In this document: positions 17,348 to 27,375 of the stretch, piece by piece
Layout: every line of letters begins with the position of its first letter
Position numbering within the stretch: position 1 is the stretch's first letter
NCBI GenBank assembly: GCA_949292185.1
Contig: CASEYP010000007.1
Location: 157,615 to 221,614 of the forward strand
DNA from: an uncultured bacterium
Lineage (GTDB): Bacteria; Cyanobacteriota; Vampirovibrionia; Gastranaerophilales; Gastranaerophilaceae
Direction: 5' to 3'
DNA length: 64,000 bases
Program-made: the position numbers and the translations under genes
The notes under the pieces: generated by a model
What the model saw: only the letters and a program-made list of their open reading frames with translations
Database searches by the model: none
Told to the model about the DNA's origin: nothing

Positions 17348-19660
17348 ATGGAAGACGGTATTCAAAATAAATTGTTTGAAATTCCACAAACTCGAAAATT
17401 AACATTAAAAAAGCGAGAGCCTTCCAACAATGTTGATAATCCTTCTGTTATAAAACATAAATACGCAGTCTGCCTTGTTAATATAAAAGCGCTGGGCGTA
17501 AAAACATTTAGCTACCTTATTCCTGATGAAATGCAAGATAAAATTCAAATAGGTCAAGCACTACTTGTTCCATTTGGAAGACAAGGATTAATAAACGGAT
17601 TTTGCGTAGGATTTTCAGATTATCTTCCGCCAGAAATCAGAGCCAAAAGAATAAGTAAAATTCTTGATGAAACCCCACTATTTTCTGTTGAATACCTAAA
17701 ATTATTAGAATGGGTGGCAAATTATTATTGTTCAGATTTAATAACCGTATTAAACACTGCAATTCCATTAAAATTAATCGAAAAATCTTTAAAAACAGAA
17801 CAATCTATTGAATTTGTAAAAACAGAAGGTGCAACCAAAAGACAGCTGGAAATTTTAAATACACTACAAGAAAAAGGCAAAATGCCACTAATAGAATTTG
17901 AAAAACTAGCTAAAACAACAAGAGCAACAATCAAAAAGCTTGAAACACTTGGCTGTATCAAATTAACAGAAGAACAAATTTATAGAAACCCACTAGATAT
18001 TTTAAATATTGATAAAAAAGAAAATTTATATGAACTTTCACCAACACAACAAAAAGTATATGAAGGAATTTCAAAACAAATAAAAGAAGAAAAATCTCCG
18101 CAAATTTTACTTCACGGAATAACCGCAAGCGGAAAAACTGAAGTATATTTTAAACTAATCGATGACACTATAAAAAGCGGTAAAAATGTTCTATTTTTAG
18201 CCCCGGAAATAGCCTTAGCATCCCAACTAACAAAACGCTTAGCCAAGAAATTCGGGACAAAAGATGTTGCAATCTGGCACAGTAGTATTTCAGAAGGTGA
18301 AAGATATGATGTATGGCAAAAATTATACAAAGATGAAATAAAAATACTTGCAGGGGCAAGATCAGCAGTATTTGCCCCGTTAAAAAACATCGGGTTAATT
18401 ATAATAGATGAAGAACACGAAGGCGCCTACAAACAAACATCACCGGCACCAAGATATGATGCAAGACTTGTTGCCAAAAAACTTGCAGAATTTAATAAAT
18501 GTCCACTTATACTTGGTTCTGCGACCCCTGATATTTCAAGTTATTATAGGGCAATAAACACAAATCACTTATATGAAATGCTAACCCGTTATAACAACGC
18601 TAAAGTTGCACCGGTAACAGTTATAAATATGCAAGAATATGGACGTGCTGCCTATAAAAGTTTAATATCAAAACCTCTACAAACCGCAATAAAAGAAACT
18701 CTTGATAATAAACAACAAGTAATTTTACTAATAAACCGCAGAGGATTTTCAACCTACACCCAATGCCAAGGCTGTGGACACGTTATAGAATGCCCAAATT
18801 GTGCGATTCCAATGATATGGCATGCAAAAGACAATATGCTAAAATGCCACTACTGTAACCACGTTGAATATTTTCCTGATGTTTGCCCAAATTGCGGATT
18901 TGAAGGATTAAAAAATTCAGGTACAGGAACTCAAAAAATAGAACAATACATAAAAGATTTATATCCTGATTATAACGTTGAACGTATTGATAGCGATGTT
19001 TTGGTTAGAAAAGGTGAACATATAAGATTACTAGAAAAATTCCAAAAAGGTGAAATTGATATCCTTGTCGGAACTCAAATGATAGCAAAAGGTCTTGATA
19101 ATCCAAATGTTACACTTGTTGGCGTAATTTCCGCTGATGCAAGTTTTAACCTGCCTGATTTTAGAGCATCAGAAAGAGGTTTTCAACTCCTAACCCAAGT
19201 TGCAGGACGTGCAGGACGTGGAGAATTTAGAGGTCGTGTATTATTTCAAACATATAATCCTGAATATTATGCCTTGGAAAGTGCTAAATCTCAAAATTAT
19301 TTTGAATTTTATCAAAAAGAAATAGCTTCCCGTGAAGAATTTGATTACCCGCCATTTAGTCAAATTATAAGACTTATTCTAAGTTCGCAAAATAATTTCC
19401 GAGCAGAAAAAGCAGCCCAAGAAATTGCCCTGCGATTATGCACAATGATTGAAAAATTCGGTTTTGGCGAAAGACTTGATGTTCTTGGTCCAACACCTTG
19501 TGTTATTGAAAAAATAAATGGCTATTACAGATTTCAAATTCTAATCAAAAATAAACTTGAAGATAAAGGTCATCAATTTGTTTCAAGCTTTTTAAATAAA
19601 ATTACTGCTCCAAAAGATATCAAATTAACAATAGATGTCGATCCACTGGATATTTTATAA
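17348..19660 (+). CDS. priA: Primosomal protein N' (replication restart helicase PriA)
   Basis: PriA recognises stalled forks and reloads the replisome. The N-terminal DNA-binding domain contains KTFSYLIPDEM. The SF2 helicase core follows: Walker A in GITASGKTEVYF, the DEEHE box, LGSATP and VAGRAGRGEFRG. Zinc-binding cysteines lie between (CQGCGHVIECPNC, CHYC, CPNCG). At 770 aa it is normal. The first 30 residues are variable. The ATG has AAAAGGAT upstream. Last in the pcrA, PC4-like, priA run and followed by a shared terminator. Confidence 0.95.
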   Translation: MEDGIQNKLFEIPQTRKLTLKKREPSNNVDNPSVIKHKYAVCLVNIKALGVKTFSYLIPDEMQDKIQIGQALLVPFGRQGLINGFCVGFSDYLPPEIRAKRISKILDETPLFSVEYLKLLEWVANYYCSDLITVLNTAIPLKLIEKSLKTEQSIEFVKTEGATKRQLEILNTLQEKGKMPLIEFEKLAKTTRATIKKLETLGCIKLTEEQIYRNPLDILNIDKKENLYELSPTQQKVYEGISKQIKEEKSPQILLHGITASGKTEVYFKLIDDTIKSGKNVLFLAPEIALASQLTKRLAKKFGTKDVAIWHSSISEGERYDVWQKLYKDEIKILAGARSAVFAPLKNIGLIIIDEEHEGAYKQTSPAPRYDARLVAKKLAEFNKCPLILGSATPDISSYYRAINTNHLYEMLTRYNNAKVAPVTVINMQEYGRAAYKSLISKPLQTAIKETLDNKQQVILLINRRGFSTYTQCQGCGHVIECPNCAIPMIWHAKDNMLKCHYCNHVEYFPDVCPNCGFEGLKNSGTGTQKIEQYIKDLYPDYNVERIDSDVLVRKGEHIRLLEKFQKGEIDILVGTQMIAKGLDNPNVTLVGVISADASFNLPDFRASERGFQLLTQVAGRAGRGEFRGRVLFQTYNPEYYALESAKSQNYFEFYQKEIASREEFDYPPFSQIIRLILSSQNNFRAEKAAQEIALRLCTMIEKFGFGERLDVLGPTPCVIEKINGYYRFQILIKNKLEDKGHQFVSSFLNKITAPKDIKLTIDVDPLDIL

Positions 19661-19671
19661 ATCATAGCAAT

Positions 19672-19706
19672 AAAAAAGATGAAGCATTTATTACTTCATC
19701 TTTTTT
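19672..19706. terminator. Bidirectional terminator between priA and gyrA
   Basis: AAAAAAGATGAAG (19672-19684) pairs perfectly with CTTCATCTTTTTT (19694-19706) around a 9-nt loop. It lies between convergent priA and gyrA and has A/T tracts on both sides. Confidence 0.9.
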
Positions 19707-19726
19707 ACTATATAAACCGAATATTT

Positions 19727-22285
19727 TTATTCTTCTGAAGGGTTATCCAACAAACTTGTTTGTTGAATATCTTCTGATTTTGCTTCAGGTTCATTTGAAG
19801 AAGAAGATTTAATTGTTACATCATCTTCATCAGGGTTAAGAATTTTATTAACTGAACATACAGTATCATTATCTGATAAGTTTTGAGCTCTAACACCTGT
19901 TGCAGGACGGCCTTGTTGAGAAATTGAACCTGCATTCAATCTTGTTACAACGCCATTTGATGTTACTAACATGATATCATCAGATTCTTTAACGATAGTT
20001 AATGCAACAAGTCTTGATGTACTTGATTTAAATTTAGTTGCAATCAAACCAATACCGCCTCTGTTTTGAGTTCTAAATTCAGATAATTTAGTACGTTTAC
20101 CAAAACCGTCAGAAGTTACAACAAGCAAATCTGCATCATAATCTTGAGGAACAATATCGCATCCTACAATTTCATCACCAGTACGTAATTTCATAGAAAT
20201 TACACCTCTTGCACTTCTGCCTAAAGGTCTTAAATCTTGGATTGGGAATCTTATTGCCATACCGCAAGATGTACCGATAATAATTTCATCCTTAGCAGTT
20301 GCAAGTTTAACCCAGCATAAGCTATCGCCTTCATCCAATCCAATAGCAATAATACCGTTTCTTCTGATATTAGTGAAGTTATCCAATTCAATTCTCTTGA
20401 TATAACCTTTTTTAGTAAGCATAATCAAGTTCAAATCTTTAGAGAATGTACTTACAGGAACAACCGCTGTAATACGTTCATCCTGATCAATAGGTAAAAC
20501 ATTTACAATAGGAAGACCTTTTGATTGACGACCGCCTTCAGGGAAGTCATAAACATTCAAGCTGTAAACAGTACCTTTTGATGAGAAGAACAATACTTTA
20601 TCATGCATCATAGCTGTGAAGAAGTGTTGAATATCATCATCATCCTTTGTTTTAATACCTGATTTACCTCTTGTAGCACGGTTTTGACGTTCAAATGTAT
20701 CTAAAGATATACGTTTCAAATATCCTTGGTGAGTAATAAATACTGCCATTGGAGTATTTGGAGTTAAATCTTCAATAGTTACTTCACCTTGTTCTGGTAA
20801 AATTTGAGTTTTTCTGTCATCGCCGTATTTTTCTTTATCTTCTAAAAGTTCAGCTTTAATAATATCTAAGATTTTTTGACGACTTGCCAAAATGCTTTCA
20901 TACTCTTCAATCTTTTTCAACAATTCGTCATATTCAGCTTTAACTTTGTCTTGTTCCAAACCTGTCAAACGTCTTAATTGCATTTCCAAAATTGCATTAG
21001 CTTGGTCAACGTCTAACCCGAAACGACTCATTAAACCTTCACGAGCATCATCTGTGGTTTTAGATTTTTTGATAAGTTCAATAACTTCATCAATAGAACC
21101 TAAAGCAATTATTAAACCGGCTAAAATATGAGCTCTAACCTTAGCTTTTTTCAAGAAGAAAATAGTTCTTCTTGTTACAATTTCAATTCTGTGTTCAACA
21201 AATTCATTTAATACTTCGTACAAATTCATCAAGCGAGGTTGCTTACCACAAAGAGCAACCATATTAACACCAAATGTTGTAGCTAATTGAGTATATTTAA
21301 ACAAATTATTTTTAACAACATCAGGTTTAGCATCACGTTTCAATTCGATAACAATTCTCATACCTTCACGGTCAGATTCATCACGAATATCAGAGATACC
21401 AGTAATTCTTTGATCTTTAACAAGTTCAGCAATCTTTTCAATCAACTGAGCTTTATTAACTTGATAAGGAATTTCAGTAACAACAATAGCAGTTCTAGCC
21501 TGACGACCACCGCCGCCTGCAATTTCTTCAAATCCTGCAACAGCAGACATTTTGATAGAGCCTCTACCTGTTTCATAAGCTTGTTTAATATCATTTAAAC
21601 CAATAATTGTTGCAGCTGTAGGGAAATCTGGACCTTTGATATATTCCATCAATTCAGGAACTGTAATTTTTGGATTATCAATTAAAGCAATAGTACCGTC
21701 AACAACTTCGCACAAGTTATGTGGAGGAATATTTGTTGCCATACCAACTGCAATACCTGAAACTCCGTTTAATAATAACATTGGAAGTCTAACCGGAAGA
21801 ACAGAAGGTTCTTGCAGGGAACCATCAAAGTTTGGCTCAAACTCAACAGTTTCGCAATCAATATCAGCAAGCATTGATTGAGTAATTTTATGCATACGAG
21901 CTTCTGTATAACGCATTGCAGCAGCTCCGTCACCATCAACAGAACCGAAGTTTCCATGCCCGTCAACCATTAGATATCTCGTAGAAAAGTCTTGAGCCAT
22001 ACGAACTAAAGCTTCATATACAGAACTGTCGCCGTGCGGGTGATATTTACCTAAAACTTCACCAACGATACGAGCACATTTCTTAAATGGTTTATCAGGA
22101 TACATTCCAAGTTCATTCATTGCGTATAAAATACGTCTGTGAACCGGTTTTAAACCATCTCTAACATCAGGTAATGCACGTCCTACAATTACACTCATCG
22201 CATAATCGATATATGAACGTTTCATTTCTTCTCTTATATTTACAGGAACAATATTCCCGTGATTAAACATATTCTGCTGAGTCAA
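19727..22285 (-). CDS. gyrA: DNA gyrase subunit A
   Basis: Breakage-reunion subunit of gyrase. The catalytic tyrosine is Y126 in [10 protein letters not shown]. The quinolone-contact helix reads [17 protein letters not shown], with serine (S87) and glutamate (E91) at the two usual resistance positions, i.e. unaltered. The C-terminal beta-pinwheel follows; its GyrA box is the split form [10 protein letters not shown], as I recall from cyanobacteria, rather than QRRGGKG. That supports gyrase, not topoisomerase IV. The start is TTG at 22285, with GGAGGG 7 nt upstream; the first ATG, 5 codons in, has no such spacing. gyrB is not in the window. Confidence 0.95.
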   Translation of the reverse strand: MTQQNMFNHGNIVPVNIREEMKRSYIDYAMSVIVGRALPDVRDGLKPVHRRILYAMNELGMYPDKPFKKCARIVGEVLGKYHPHGDSSVYEALVRMAQDFSTRYLMVDGHGNFGSVDGDGAAAMRYTEARMHKITQSMLADIDCETVEFEPNFDGSLQEPSVLPVRLPMLLLNGVSGIAVGMATNIPPHNLCEVVDGTIALIDNPKITVPELMEYIKGPDFPTAATIIGLNDIKQAYETGRGSIKMSAVAGFEEIAGGGGRQARTAIVVTEIPYQVNKAQLIEKIAELVKDQRITGISDIRDESDREGMRIVIELKRDAKPDVVKNNLFKYTQLATTFGVNMVALCGKQPRLMNLYEVLNEFVEHRIEIVTRRTIFFLKKAKVRAHILAGLIIALGSIDEVIELIKKSKTTDDAREGLMSRFGLDVDQANAILEMQLRRLTGLEQDKVKAEYDELLKKIEEYESILASRQKILDIIKAELLEDKEKYGDDRKTQILPEQGEVTIEDLTPNTPMAVFITHQGYLKRISLDTFERQNRATRGKSGIKTKDDDDIQHFFTAMMHDKVLFFSSKGTVYSLNVYDFPEGGRQSKGLPIVNVLPIDQDERITAVVPVSTFSKDLNLIMLTKKGYIKRIELDNFTNIRRNGIIAIGLDEGDSLCWVKLATAKDEIIIGTSCGMAIRFPIQDLRPLGRSARGVISMKLRTGDEIVGCDIVPQDYDADLLVVTSDGFGKRTKLSEFRTQNRGGIGLIATKFKSSTSRLVALTIVKESDDIMLVTSNGVVTRLNAGSISQQGRPATGVRAQNLSDNDTVCSVNKILNPDEDDVTIKSSSSNEPEAKSEDIQQTSLLDNPSEE

Positions 22286-22319
22286 TACTCTTCCCTCCAG
22301 TCTGTCATTCCCTGATACT

Positions 22320-22328
22320 AGTATAGCA
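22320..22328 (-). promoter_or_regulatory. Extended -10 promoter of gyrA
   Basis: TGCTATACT reads on the minus strand, about 35 nt upstream of the TTG start of gyrA, giving a leader of roughly 28 nt with the GGAGGG site. The -35 region is poor. A small inverted repeat (CTTTAC at 22353-22358, GTAAAG at 22364-22369) lies just upstream. Confidence 0.5.
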
Positions 22329-22393
22329 CAAACATATTCTACAGGGCTAAATCTTTACAAGGGGTAAAGTTTTTTAACAACAATTAAAGTAAA

Positions 22394-23050
22394 TTAATTG
22401 TTCTTTTTCATATAACCTGCAAAATCTTCTCTTCTCCACTCAATATCAGAACGGATTTTCTTAGCCGGAACGCCTGCAATCAAGATATTTTCTTCATCAA
22501 ACTTTTTATTAACCAAAGCACCTGCCCCGACTACACTTCCATTAGGTATAACAGAACCCTTAAATATCAAAACTCTCATTCCAAGCCAAACATTATTACC
22601 AATAACAATATCTTCCGGCGGATTTAAAAGTTCCCCTGTTTTTCTATCTAAAATTATATGCCCGTCATTATTTCTAATCATAATTTCACGAGCAAACATA
22701 CATTCATCCCCAATAGAAATATTTTTACCGTTTTTAGCAACAATATGAACATCTCTATATGCTGAAAGTCCTGAACCTACAGAAATTTTAGAACCACCTT
22801 CCATTCCAAAAGTTGTATGTCTGATTGTTCTATGTCTAGTAGGTTTCAAATAAAATTCATTATTATTACCATCCATAACTATTGCAACATTTATAAAATT
22901 TGACGGCAATTCTATTGTAACTTTGTTATTATCCCCTGTAATTGTTATACTCAAGCCCTTAATTTCTGAACCATCTACAACTTGGTTATCTTTTATAAAA
23001 ACAATTTCATTATTAATACCATTTAGCTTAAATTTAGGATTTAATTGCAT
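22394..23050 (-). CDS. Hexapeptide-repeat acyltransferase
   Basis: A left-handed beta-helix enzyme of the LbH acyltransferase group. It shows an isoleucine/valine ladder (IVIGNNVWLGMRVLIFKG, then VIPNGSVVGAGALV) and the C-terminal AGVPAKKI typical of CatB/WbbJ-type O- or N-acetyltransferases. A histidine in IRNNDGHI is a likely catalytic base. The first 80 residues form an extra beta-rich part. These enzymes often acetylate surface sugars, but no glycan cluster surrounds it. The ATG has GAGG upstream. It ends about 110 nt before gyrA on the same strand. Confidence 0.85.
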   Translation of the reverse strand: MQLNPKFKLNGINNEIVFIKDNQVVDGSEIKGLSITITGDNNKVTIELPSNFINVAIVMDGNNNEFYLKPTRHRTIRHTTFGMEGGSKISVGSGLSAYRDVHIVAKNGKNISIGDECMFAREIMIRNNDGHIILDRKTGELLNPPEDIVIGNNVWLGMRVLIFKGSVIPNGSVVGAGALVNKKFDEENILIAGVPAKKIRSDIEWRREDFAGYMKKNN

Positions 23051-23170
23051 AATAAAAACCTCATATAAACTTTATGTTAACATATATAACTAATTATTAC
23101 AAATAAAAGCAAATATTTTATTTGTTTATCCTTACACAATATGTAAAGGTAATAAATGAAGGTTTAATAG

Positions 23171-23557
23171 ATGTCGTTTAAAGTAGAAATTACACCAATA
23201 CCTAATAGTAATAAAAACAGAGTTTCATCATACAATGAAACTAATACTGACTCCAAAAATCCTAAACGTACATTGAACAGAACTTATATAGTACCTAAAG
23301 AAAATACCGATGAATTTGTAAGCAAAATAAAAAAATCAGAAAAAAATAAATTGATAACAGTTGGACTTAGTGCTCTGGCAGGAGCAAGTATTACGCTTGG
23401 TGCAGGTTTAAAATATATGAAAAATATAGATGGCAATTTCCTTGGATTAATTACTGTTGTTGCAGGAGTAATTACAGGACTTATACCTTATGCCATAGAA
23501 AATAACAAAGAACAAAAATTATTACAAAAACTAAACGTTGAAGAAATCAAATCATAA
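23171..23557 (+). CDS. Small two-helix membrane protein, unknown
   Basis: A 128-residue protein. A polar, probably disordered first 50 residues is followed by two glycine-rich membrane segments (about 57-76, VGLSALAGASITLGAGLKYM, and 82-101) and a short charged tail. GAAGG before the ATG supports the start. No family is recognised. The layout (polar N-terminus, Gly/Ala-rich helix, TYP/IPY turn) recalls the protein at 30482-31030, though I cannot show homology by eye. Confidence 0.65.
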   Translation: MSFKVEITPIPNSNKNRVSSYNETNTDSKNPKRTLNRTYIVPKENTDEFVSKIKKSEKNKLITVGLSALAGASITLGAGLKYMKNIDGNFLGLITVVAGVITGLIPYAIENNKEQKLLQKLNVEEIKS

Positions 23558-23561
23558 AATT

Positions 23562-23882
23562 TTATTTATCAGCCCTATGAAGAGCTTGTTCTGTTAAATG
23601 AATCCACTTTGCGTGATTATAATTTTCATAACTTTTTGCAAACTTTATAAGTGCATCAACTAAAACTCTTCCGCTATCAGATTTCCCAACGATTAAATAA
23701 TCACCATTTTCATTTTCGCAATACAAAATTTCTTTATGAACAATTTTATCAATATTATTTTTAGGATTTTTATTGATAACGGCTCTTAACCATTCGTGTA
23801 AAAGTTTTAACGGGGTAGTTTTTCTGGTTAAAAGTTCATCATTATGTTGTTGTAAATATTTTGCAAACTCTGAAATTATCAT
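23562..23882 (-). CDS. Hypothetical protein downstream of comF
   Basis: A cytosolic protein of 106 residues, mixed alpha/beta, with no motif I recognise (starts MIISEFAKYLQQHN). The frame is open up to a TTG at 23912, inside comF. The ATG at 23882 is preferred because it lies just past the comF stop and has GGACG upstream. It is probably cotranscribed with comF and converges on the small membrane protein gene 4 nt away. Confidence 0.6.
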   Translation of the reverse strand: MIISEFAKYLQQHNDELLTRKTTPLKLLHEWLRAVINKNPKNNIDKIVHKEILYCENENGDYLIVGKSDSGRVLVDALIKFAKSYENYNHAKWIHLTEQALHRADK

Positions 23883-23886
23883 AAAA

Positions 23887-24543
23887 TTACGTCCATGGTG
23901 TTGTTGTCGCAAAACAAGTTATATCACAAATACCGACTTTATTAAACTCTTTTATCATTTCTTCAAAAGTCGAACCTGTTGTACAGATATCATCTATAAT
24001 CAAAATTTTCTTATCAGGAATTAGATTTTCTTTATGAACTTCAAACGCCTTATCTAAATTTAGCATTCTTTGACTTTTATTCAATTTGTATTGAGGTCTT
24101 GTATCTTTAATTCTTTTTATCAATTCAAAATTAACCTCATATCCTGAGAGTTTTGAAAATTCAACAGCAACCAATTCCATATGATTATATTTTCTTTGTT
24201 TTTTACGTTTTGGAAATATCGGCACAGGCACAATCTGAAAATCACCATCAATACCTAATCTTGTCCAGTATTCCCACATAAATTTTGCCTGATAATATGC
24301 CAAATCTTTTTGTCGATGATATTTCAATCCTCTTATCATTTTTTGAAGATTTTTTGAATAAACACCTGCACAATAAATATCTACTCCATTAAATTTTCTA
24401 TTAACCTGAACAGGCAAAAATTCTAAATCATCAAAACATTTTGAACACATCTTGACAGATTCTTTAGACTTTCCGCAAAAATAGCATTTCTTTTTATATA
24501 TCCAATCTAATAAACCGATAAAAAAATCTTTCATAACGACCAC
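23887..24543 (-). CDS. comF: ComF family phosphoribosyltransferase-like protein
   Basis: A ComF protein, linked to DNA uptake in naturally competent bacteria. The N-terminal zinc ribbon CYFCGKSKESVKMCSKC is followed by a phosphoribosyltransferase fold. The PRPP-binding loop is ILIIDDICTTGSTFEEM. The 218 aa length is typical. The start ATG has no strong RBS. With dprA it is one of two competence-type genes in the window. Confidence 0.9.
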   Translation of the reverse strand: MVVMKDFFIGLLDWIYKKKCYFCGKSKESVKMCSKCFDDLEFLPVQVNRKFNGVDIYCAGVYSKNLQKMIRGLKYHRQKDLAYYQAKFMWEYWTRLGIDGDFQIVPVPIFPKRKKQRKYNHMELVAVEFSKLSGYEVNFELIKRIKDTRPQYKLNKSQRMLNLDKAFEVHKENLIPDKKILIIDDICTTGSTFEEMIKEFNKVGICDITCFATTTPWT

Positions 24544-24611
24544 ATTAACATATAATTAAACTATTGTAAAAAAATATACAGCAAAATCCCTTGTGATAAA
24601 ATATCAATATT

Positions 24612-25760
24612 ATGAAAAAGATTTTATTTACACTGCTATGTCTTGGATTACTACAAGTTCCAACGATAGCGCAAACAACAAACCTTACATTTTTATATAT
24701 TAACGGTTCAAATAACAACGATACAAAAATGAAAGACTGGTATATTAATGGAGTAAAAAAACTTCATCCAATCCTGAAAGAAAAATTTGAACAAAACCCA
24801 CAAATTCAAAATTGGGCGAAAAAGAATAACCTAATTATAGAAGATGAACCTCAAATATTTTTCTGGGGTTACGATAGCAAAACAGACTTAGATTTTGTAA
24901 AAGAAAGATTAAATCTTTCAAAAGCAATAAGTTCACTTTTAGCATACGAAATACGAAGTTTATTAACCCAATTTATGCATGATGCTATATGGGTTCAAAA
25001 AACTCATAATATGCTGACAATACTTGATGGGTTAAACGATAGAGTAAAAGAACAAGCAGAACACGGGCAAAACGTTATCTTATACGGATATTCAGCAGGC
25101 AGTTTTGTTACATATCAATATATGTTATACAAACTTCCATACATAAAATTTGATAAATTATTTCAAGCACTAAACGCTGATGAAGATATTATCAAACTTG
25201 CACAAGAGCACCCGCAAAAAGATACCTGTCTTTCAGCATTATCCTATGAAAAAGGAAATATTGGCGTTATCACAAATGAAGGTCATCTTGTTCTAAACCA
25301 AAACAAAGAACAATTAAAAGAAAATTATCTAAAAATGGATGAAATGACTGACAAATATTGTGCTCCAAAAGGTTATGTAAAAGGTGCTGTAAATTTCGCA
25401 AGTCCAATTCCATTATTCTATTCAGATATGGCAGACCCGAATTATGAAATGACTTTTTATAACAAATATATGTATAAATACATTATCGAAAACGGAATAT
25501 ATTTTCTTACAGTAAACTTTAAAGAAGATCCGCTAGGTTTTCCAACAAGTAAAAACTTAACGCTAAAACAAGTAGAAGAATTAACCGATATGAAATTTGA
25601 AAATCCGACAGGGGTTGTCTATGATAATTCCGGAATTTGGTCAAGACGATCAGCGCTATTTGCACACACTTCATATTGGTCAGCCCGAAAAGTATTTGCA
25701 AAAGGTGTTGTAGAAGGTTTTGTAGAAGGTACAAAATTTTACTATGATAAAAACGATTAA
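24612..25760 (+). CDS. Exported alpha/beta hydrolase-like protein
   Basis: The first 20 residues form a signal peptide (MKKILFTLLC LGLLQVPTIA). The mature part contains VILYGYSAGSFVTYQY, in which GYSAG (159-163) is a GxSxG nucleophile elbow of lipases and esterases. YINGSNN near the start could supply the oxyanion region, and a histidine near the end (FAHTSYW) could complete a triad. No specific family is recognised. An extended -10 (TGATAAAAT, 24594-24602) lies 9 nt upstream of the ATG. It is followed by an unknown gene and nagZ. Confidence 0.6.
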   Translation: MKKILFTLLCLGLLQVPTIAQTTNLTFLYINGSNNNDTKMKDWYINGVKKLHPILKEKFEQNPQIQNWAKKNNLIIEDEPQIFFWGYDSKTDLDFVKERLNLSKAISSLLAYEIRSLLTQFMHDAIWVQKTHNMLTILDGLNDRVKEQAEHGQNVILYGYSAGSFVTYQYMLYKLPYIKFDKLFQALNADEDIIKLAQEHPQKDTCLSALSYEKGNIGVITNEGHLVLNQNKEQLKENYLKMDEMTDKYCAPKGYVKGAVNFASPIPLFYSDMADPNYEMTFYNKYMYKYIIENGIYFLTVNFKEDPLGFPTSKNLTLKQVEELTDMKFENPTGVVYDNSGIWSRRSALFAHTSYWSARKVFAKGVVEGFVEGTKFYYDKND

Positions 25761-25789
25761 CAAATTATAAAATAAACGAGGTATAAACA

Positions 25790-26383
25790 ATGACACAAAC
25801 GCAACAAACTTTTTTATTTGACCCAGGATTTGCACAACACACAACAATTTTATCAATAAATGTTGAATACATATATGCGGCAATAAACCAATTTAAAAAC
25901 TTTGGTCAAAAAAAAATGAAATTCAAAATGCTATATCCGCAAATAATTAATATGGTTAATAACAATGTAGGATTTTGTCTTGGATGCTTACTTTGGGCAG
26001 TATATATAAAATCTCACGATAACGCTATTATAGAAGGTAATCCTTGCCTTGGAGATACATACAACGAAGAAGAATCTGTTGAAGAAGTTGATTACTCAAT
26101 TCAATATTTTACCCAACTTCAAAAAGATGCAAAATATTACCTTGGAACAACTTACGAAATAAATCCTAAATATATTGAAGTTCTTGAAATCTATAAAGAT
26201 TTTCTAACATTAAACAAGAATTTTGTAGAAACAAAAATTTCAAATGATATTATTCTGCCGAACAATATCAAAATTCCAGAGCAAAATGATTTAGAAAAAA
26301 TTTATACAAAAATCCACGACGTAATAAAAACAGGTAAATTAATAGACTTAATAGAAGAATTTGATTTAATAAAAAAAGGATAA
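25790..26383 (+). CDS. Hypothetical protein upstream of nagZ
   Basis: A 197-residue protein with no recognised domain. A hydrophobic stretch (NNNVGFCLGCLLWAVYI, about 63-79) with two cysteines may be buried or membrane-associated. The rest is acidic and helical. ACGAGG precedes the ATG. It ends 1 nt before the nagZ start, so translation is probably coupled. Confidence 0.6.
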   Translation: MTQTQQTFLFDPGFAQHTTILSINVEYIYAAINQFKNFGQKKMKFKMLYPQIINMVNNNVGFCLGCLLWAVYIKSHDNAIIEGNPCLGDTYNEEESVEEVDYSIQYFTQLQKDAKYYLGTTYEINPKYIEVLEIYKDFLTLNKNFVETKISNDIILPNNIKIPEQNDLEKIYTKIHDVIKTGKLIDLIEEFDLIKKG

Positions 26384-26384
26384 A

Positions 26385-27356
26385 ATGGCAACACTAAAAG
26401 AAAAATTATACCAAATGTTCATACTAGGAACAGAAGGTGAAGGATATAAACAAGCACTAAAACAAGGTCTTGGAGGTATAATATTTTTCACAAAAGATAT
26501 ACAAACCAAAGACCAATTCAAAAACCTGATAAATGAAATAAAATCAGAAAGCCTTATTCCTCCATTTTTATCAATAGACCAAGAAGGCGGAAGAGTAGAA
26601 CGTACAGAAAATATACATAACGGTAAAAAATATTTATCAGCAAAATACGCTTACCAAGAAGGTCCTGAATTTCTTGCAAAACAAACCGAAGAAATTTCAA
26701 AAGAACTAAAAGATTATGGTATAAATCTAAATTTTGCACCATGTATTGACACAAACACAAATCCTAATAATCCAATAATCGGAGAAAGAGCATTCTCCTC
26801 AAACCCTGATGATGTAATTCAAGGAGAAAAAATCGTATCAAAAATCTATTCTCAAAACGGTATAATTCCTTGTGTAAAACATTTCCCTGGACACGGTGAT
26901 GCAAATAAAGACAGCCATTTAACTTTGCCTGAAATAAATTTATCCTTAGAAGAAATGGAAAAAACACATATCAAACCATTCAAATCCGCAATTCAAAACG
27001 GTATAGATATGGTAATGATTGCACACCTGCATTGTACATGTTTTGAAAAAGATGAAATTCCAACTTCTCTAAGCCATAATGCCATAAATTATCTAAGAAA
27101 AACTCTAAACTACAATGGCATTATAATTTCAGATGACATGATAATGAAAGGTGTTGCAAAATTTGGCGAACCTCAGGCTGCACTAATGGCAATCAACGCA
27201 GGAGTTAATATACTAATTTATAGAAATTCAGACAACAATATAATTGATATAATTGAAAAAATTTATCAAAAAGCTATAATTGATAATAATCTACAAGATA
27301 AAATAAATACTTCATTTAAAAAGATAGAGAATTTAAAATTAAAATATCTAATATAA
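26385..27356 (+). CDS. nagZ: Beta-N-acetylhexosaminidase (GH3)
   Basis: NagZ removes N-acetylglucosamine from muropeptides in cell-wall recycling. It has the GH3 landmarks KHFPGHGDANKDSH, which includes the catalytic histidine/aspartate dyad loop, and the nucleophile aspartate in IISDDMIMKG. PFLSIDQEGGRVER lies near the N-terminus. No signal peptide is present, so it is cytosolic. The 323 aa length is normal. AAAGGAT precedes the ATG, which follows the previous stop by 1 nt. The next gene begins 19 nt after it. Confidence 0.92.
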   Translation: MATLKEKLYQMFILGTEGEGYKQALKQGLGGIIFFTKDIQTKDQFKNLINEIKSESLIPPFLSIDQEGGRVERTENIHNGKKYLSAKYAYQEGPEFLAKQTEEISKELKDYGINLNFAPCIDTNTNPNNPIIGERAFSSNPDDVIQGEKIVSKIYSQNGIIPCVKHFPGHGDANKDSHLTLPEINLSLEEMEKTHIKPFKSAIQNGIDMVMIAHLHCTCFEKDEIPTSLSHNAINYLRKTLNYNGIIISDDMIMKGVAKFGEPQAALMAINAGVNILIYRNSDNNIIDIIEKIYQKAIIDNNLQDKINTSFKKIENLKLKYLI

Positions 27357-27375
27357 AAATAAGGAGAAAAATCTA

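Noticed and set aside
21287..21598. 103-residue open frame on the plus strand
   Set aside because: Shadow of gyrA, rich in F, N and S as expected from reverse reading of an AT-rich gene.
22353..22369. Hairpin CTTTAC/GTAAAG followed by T run on the plus strand
   Set aside because: As a plus-strand terminator it would have no gene to end; the upstream genes run on the minus strand. Kept only as a note in the gyrA promoter region.
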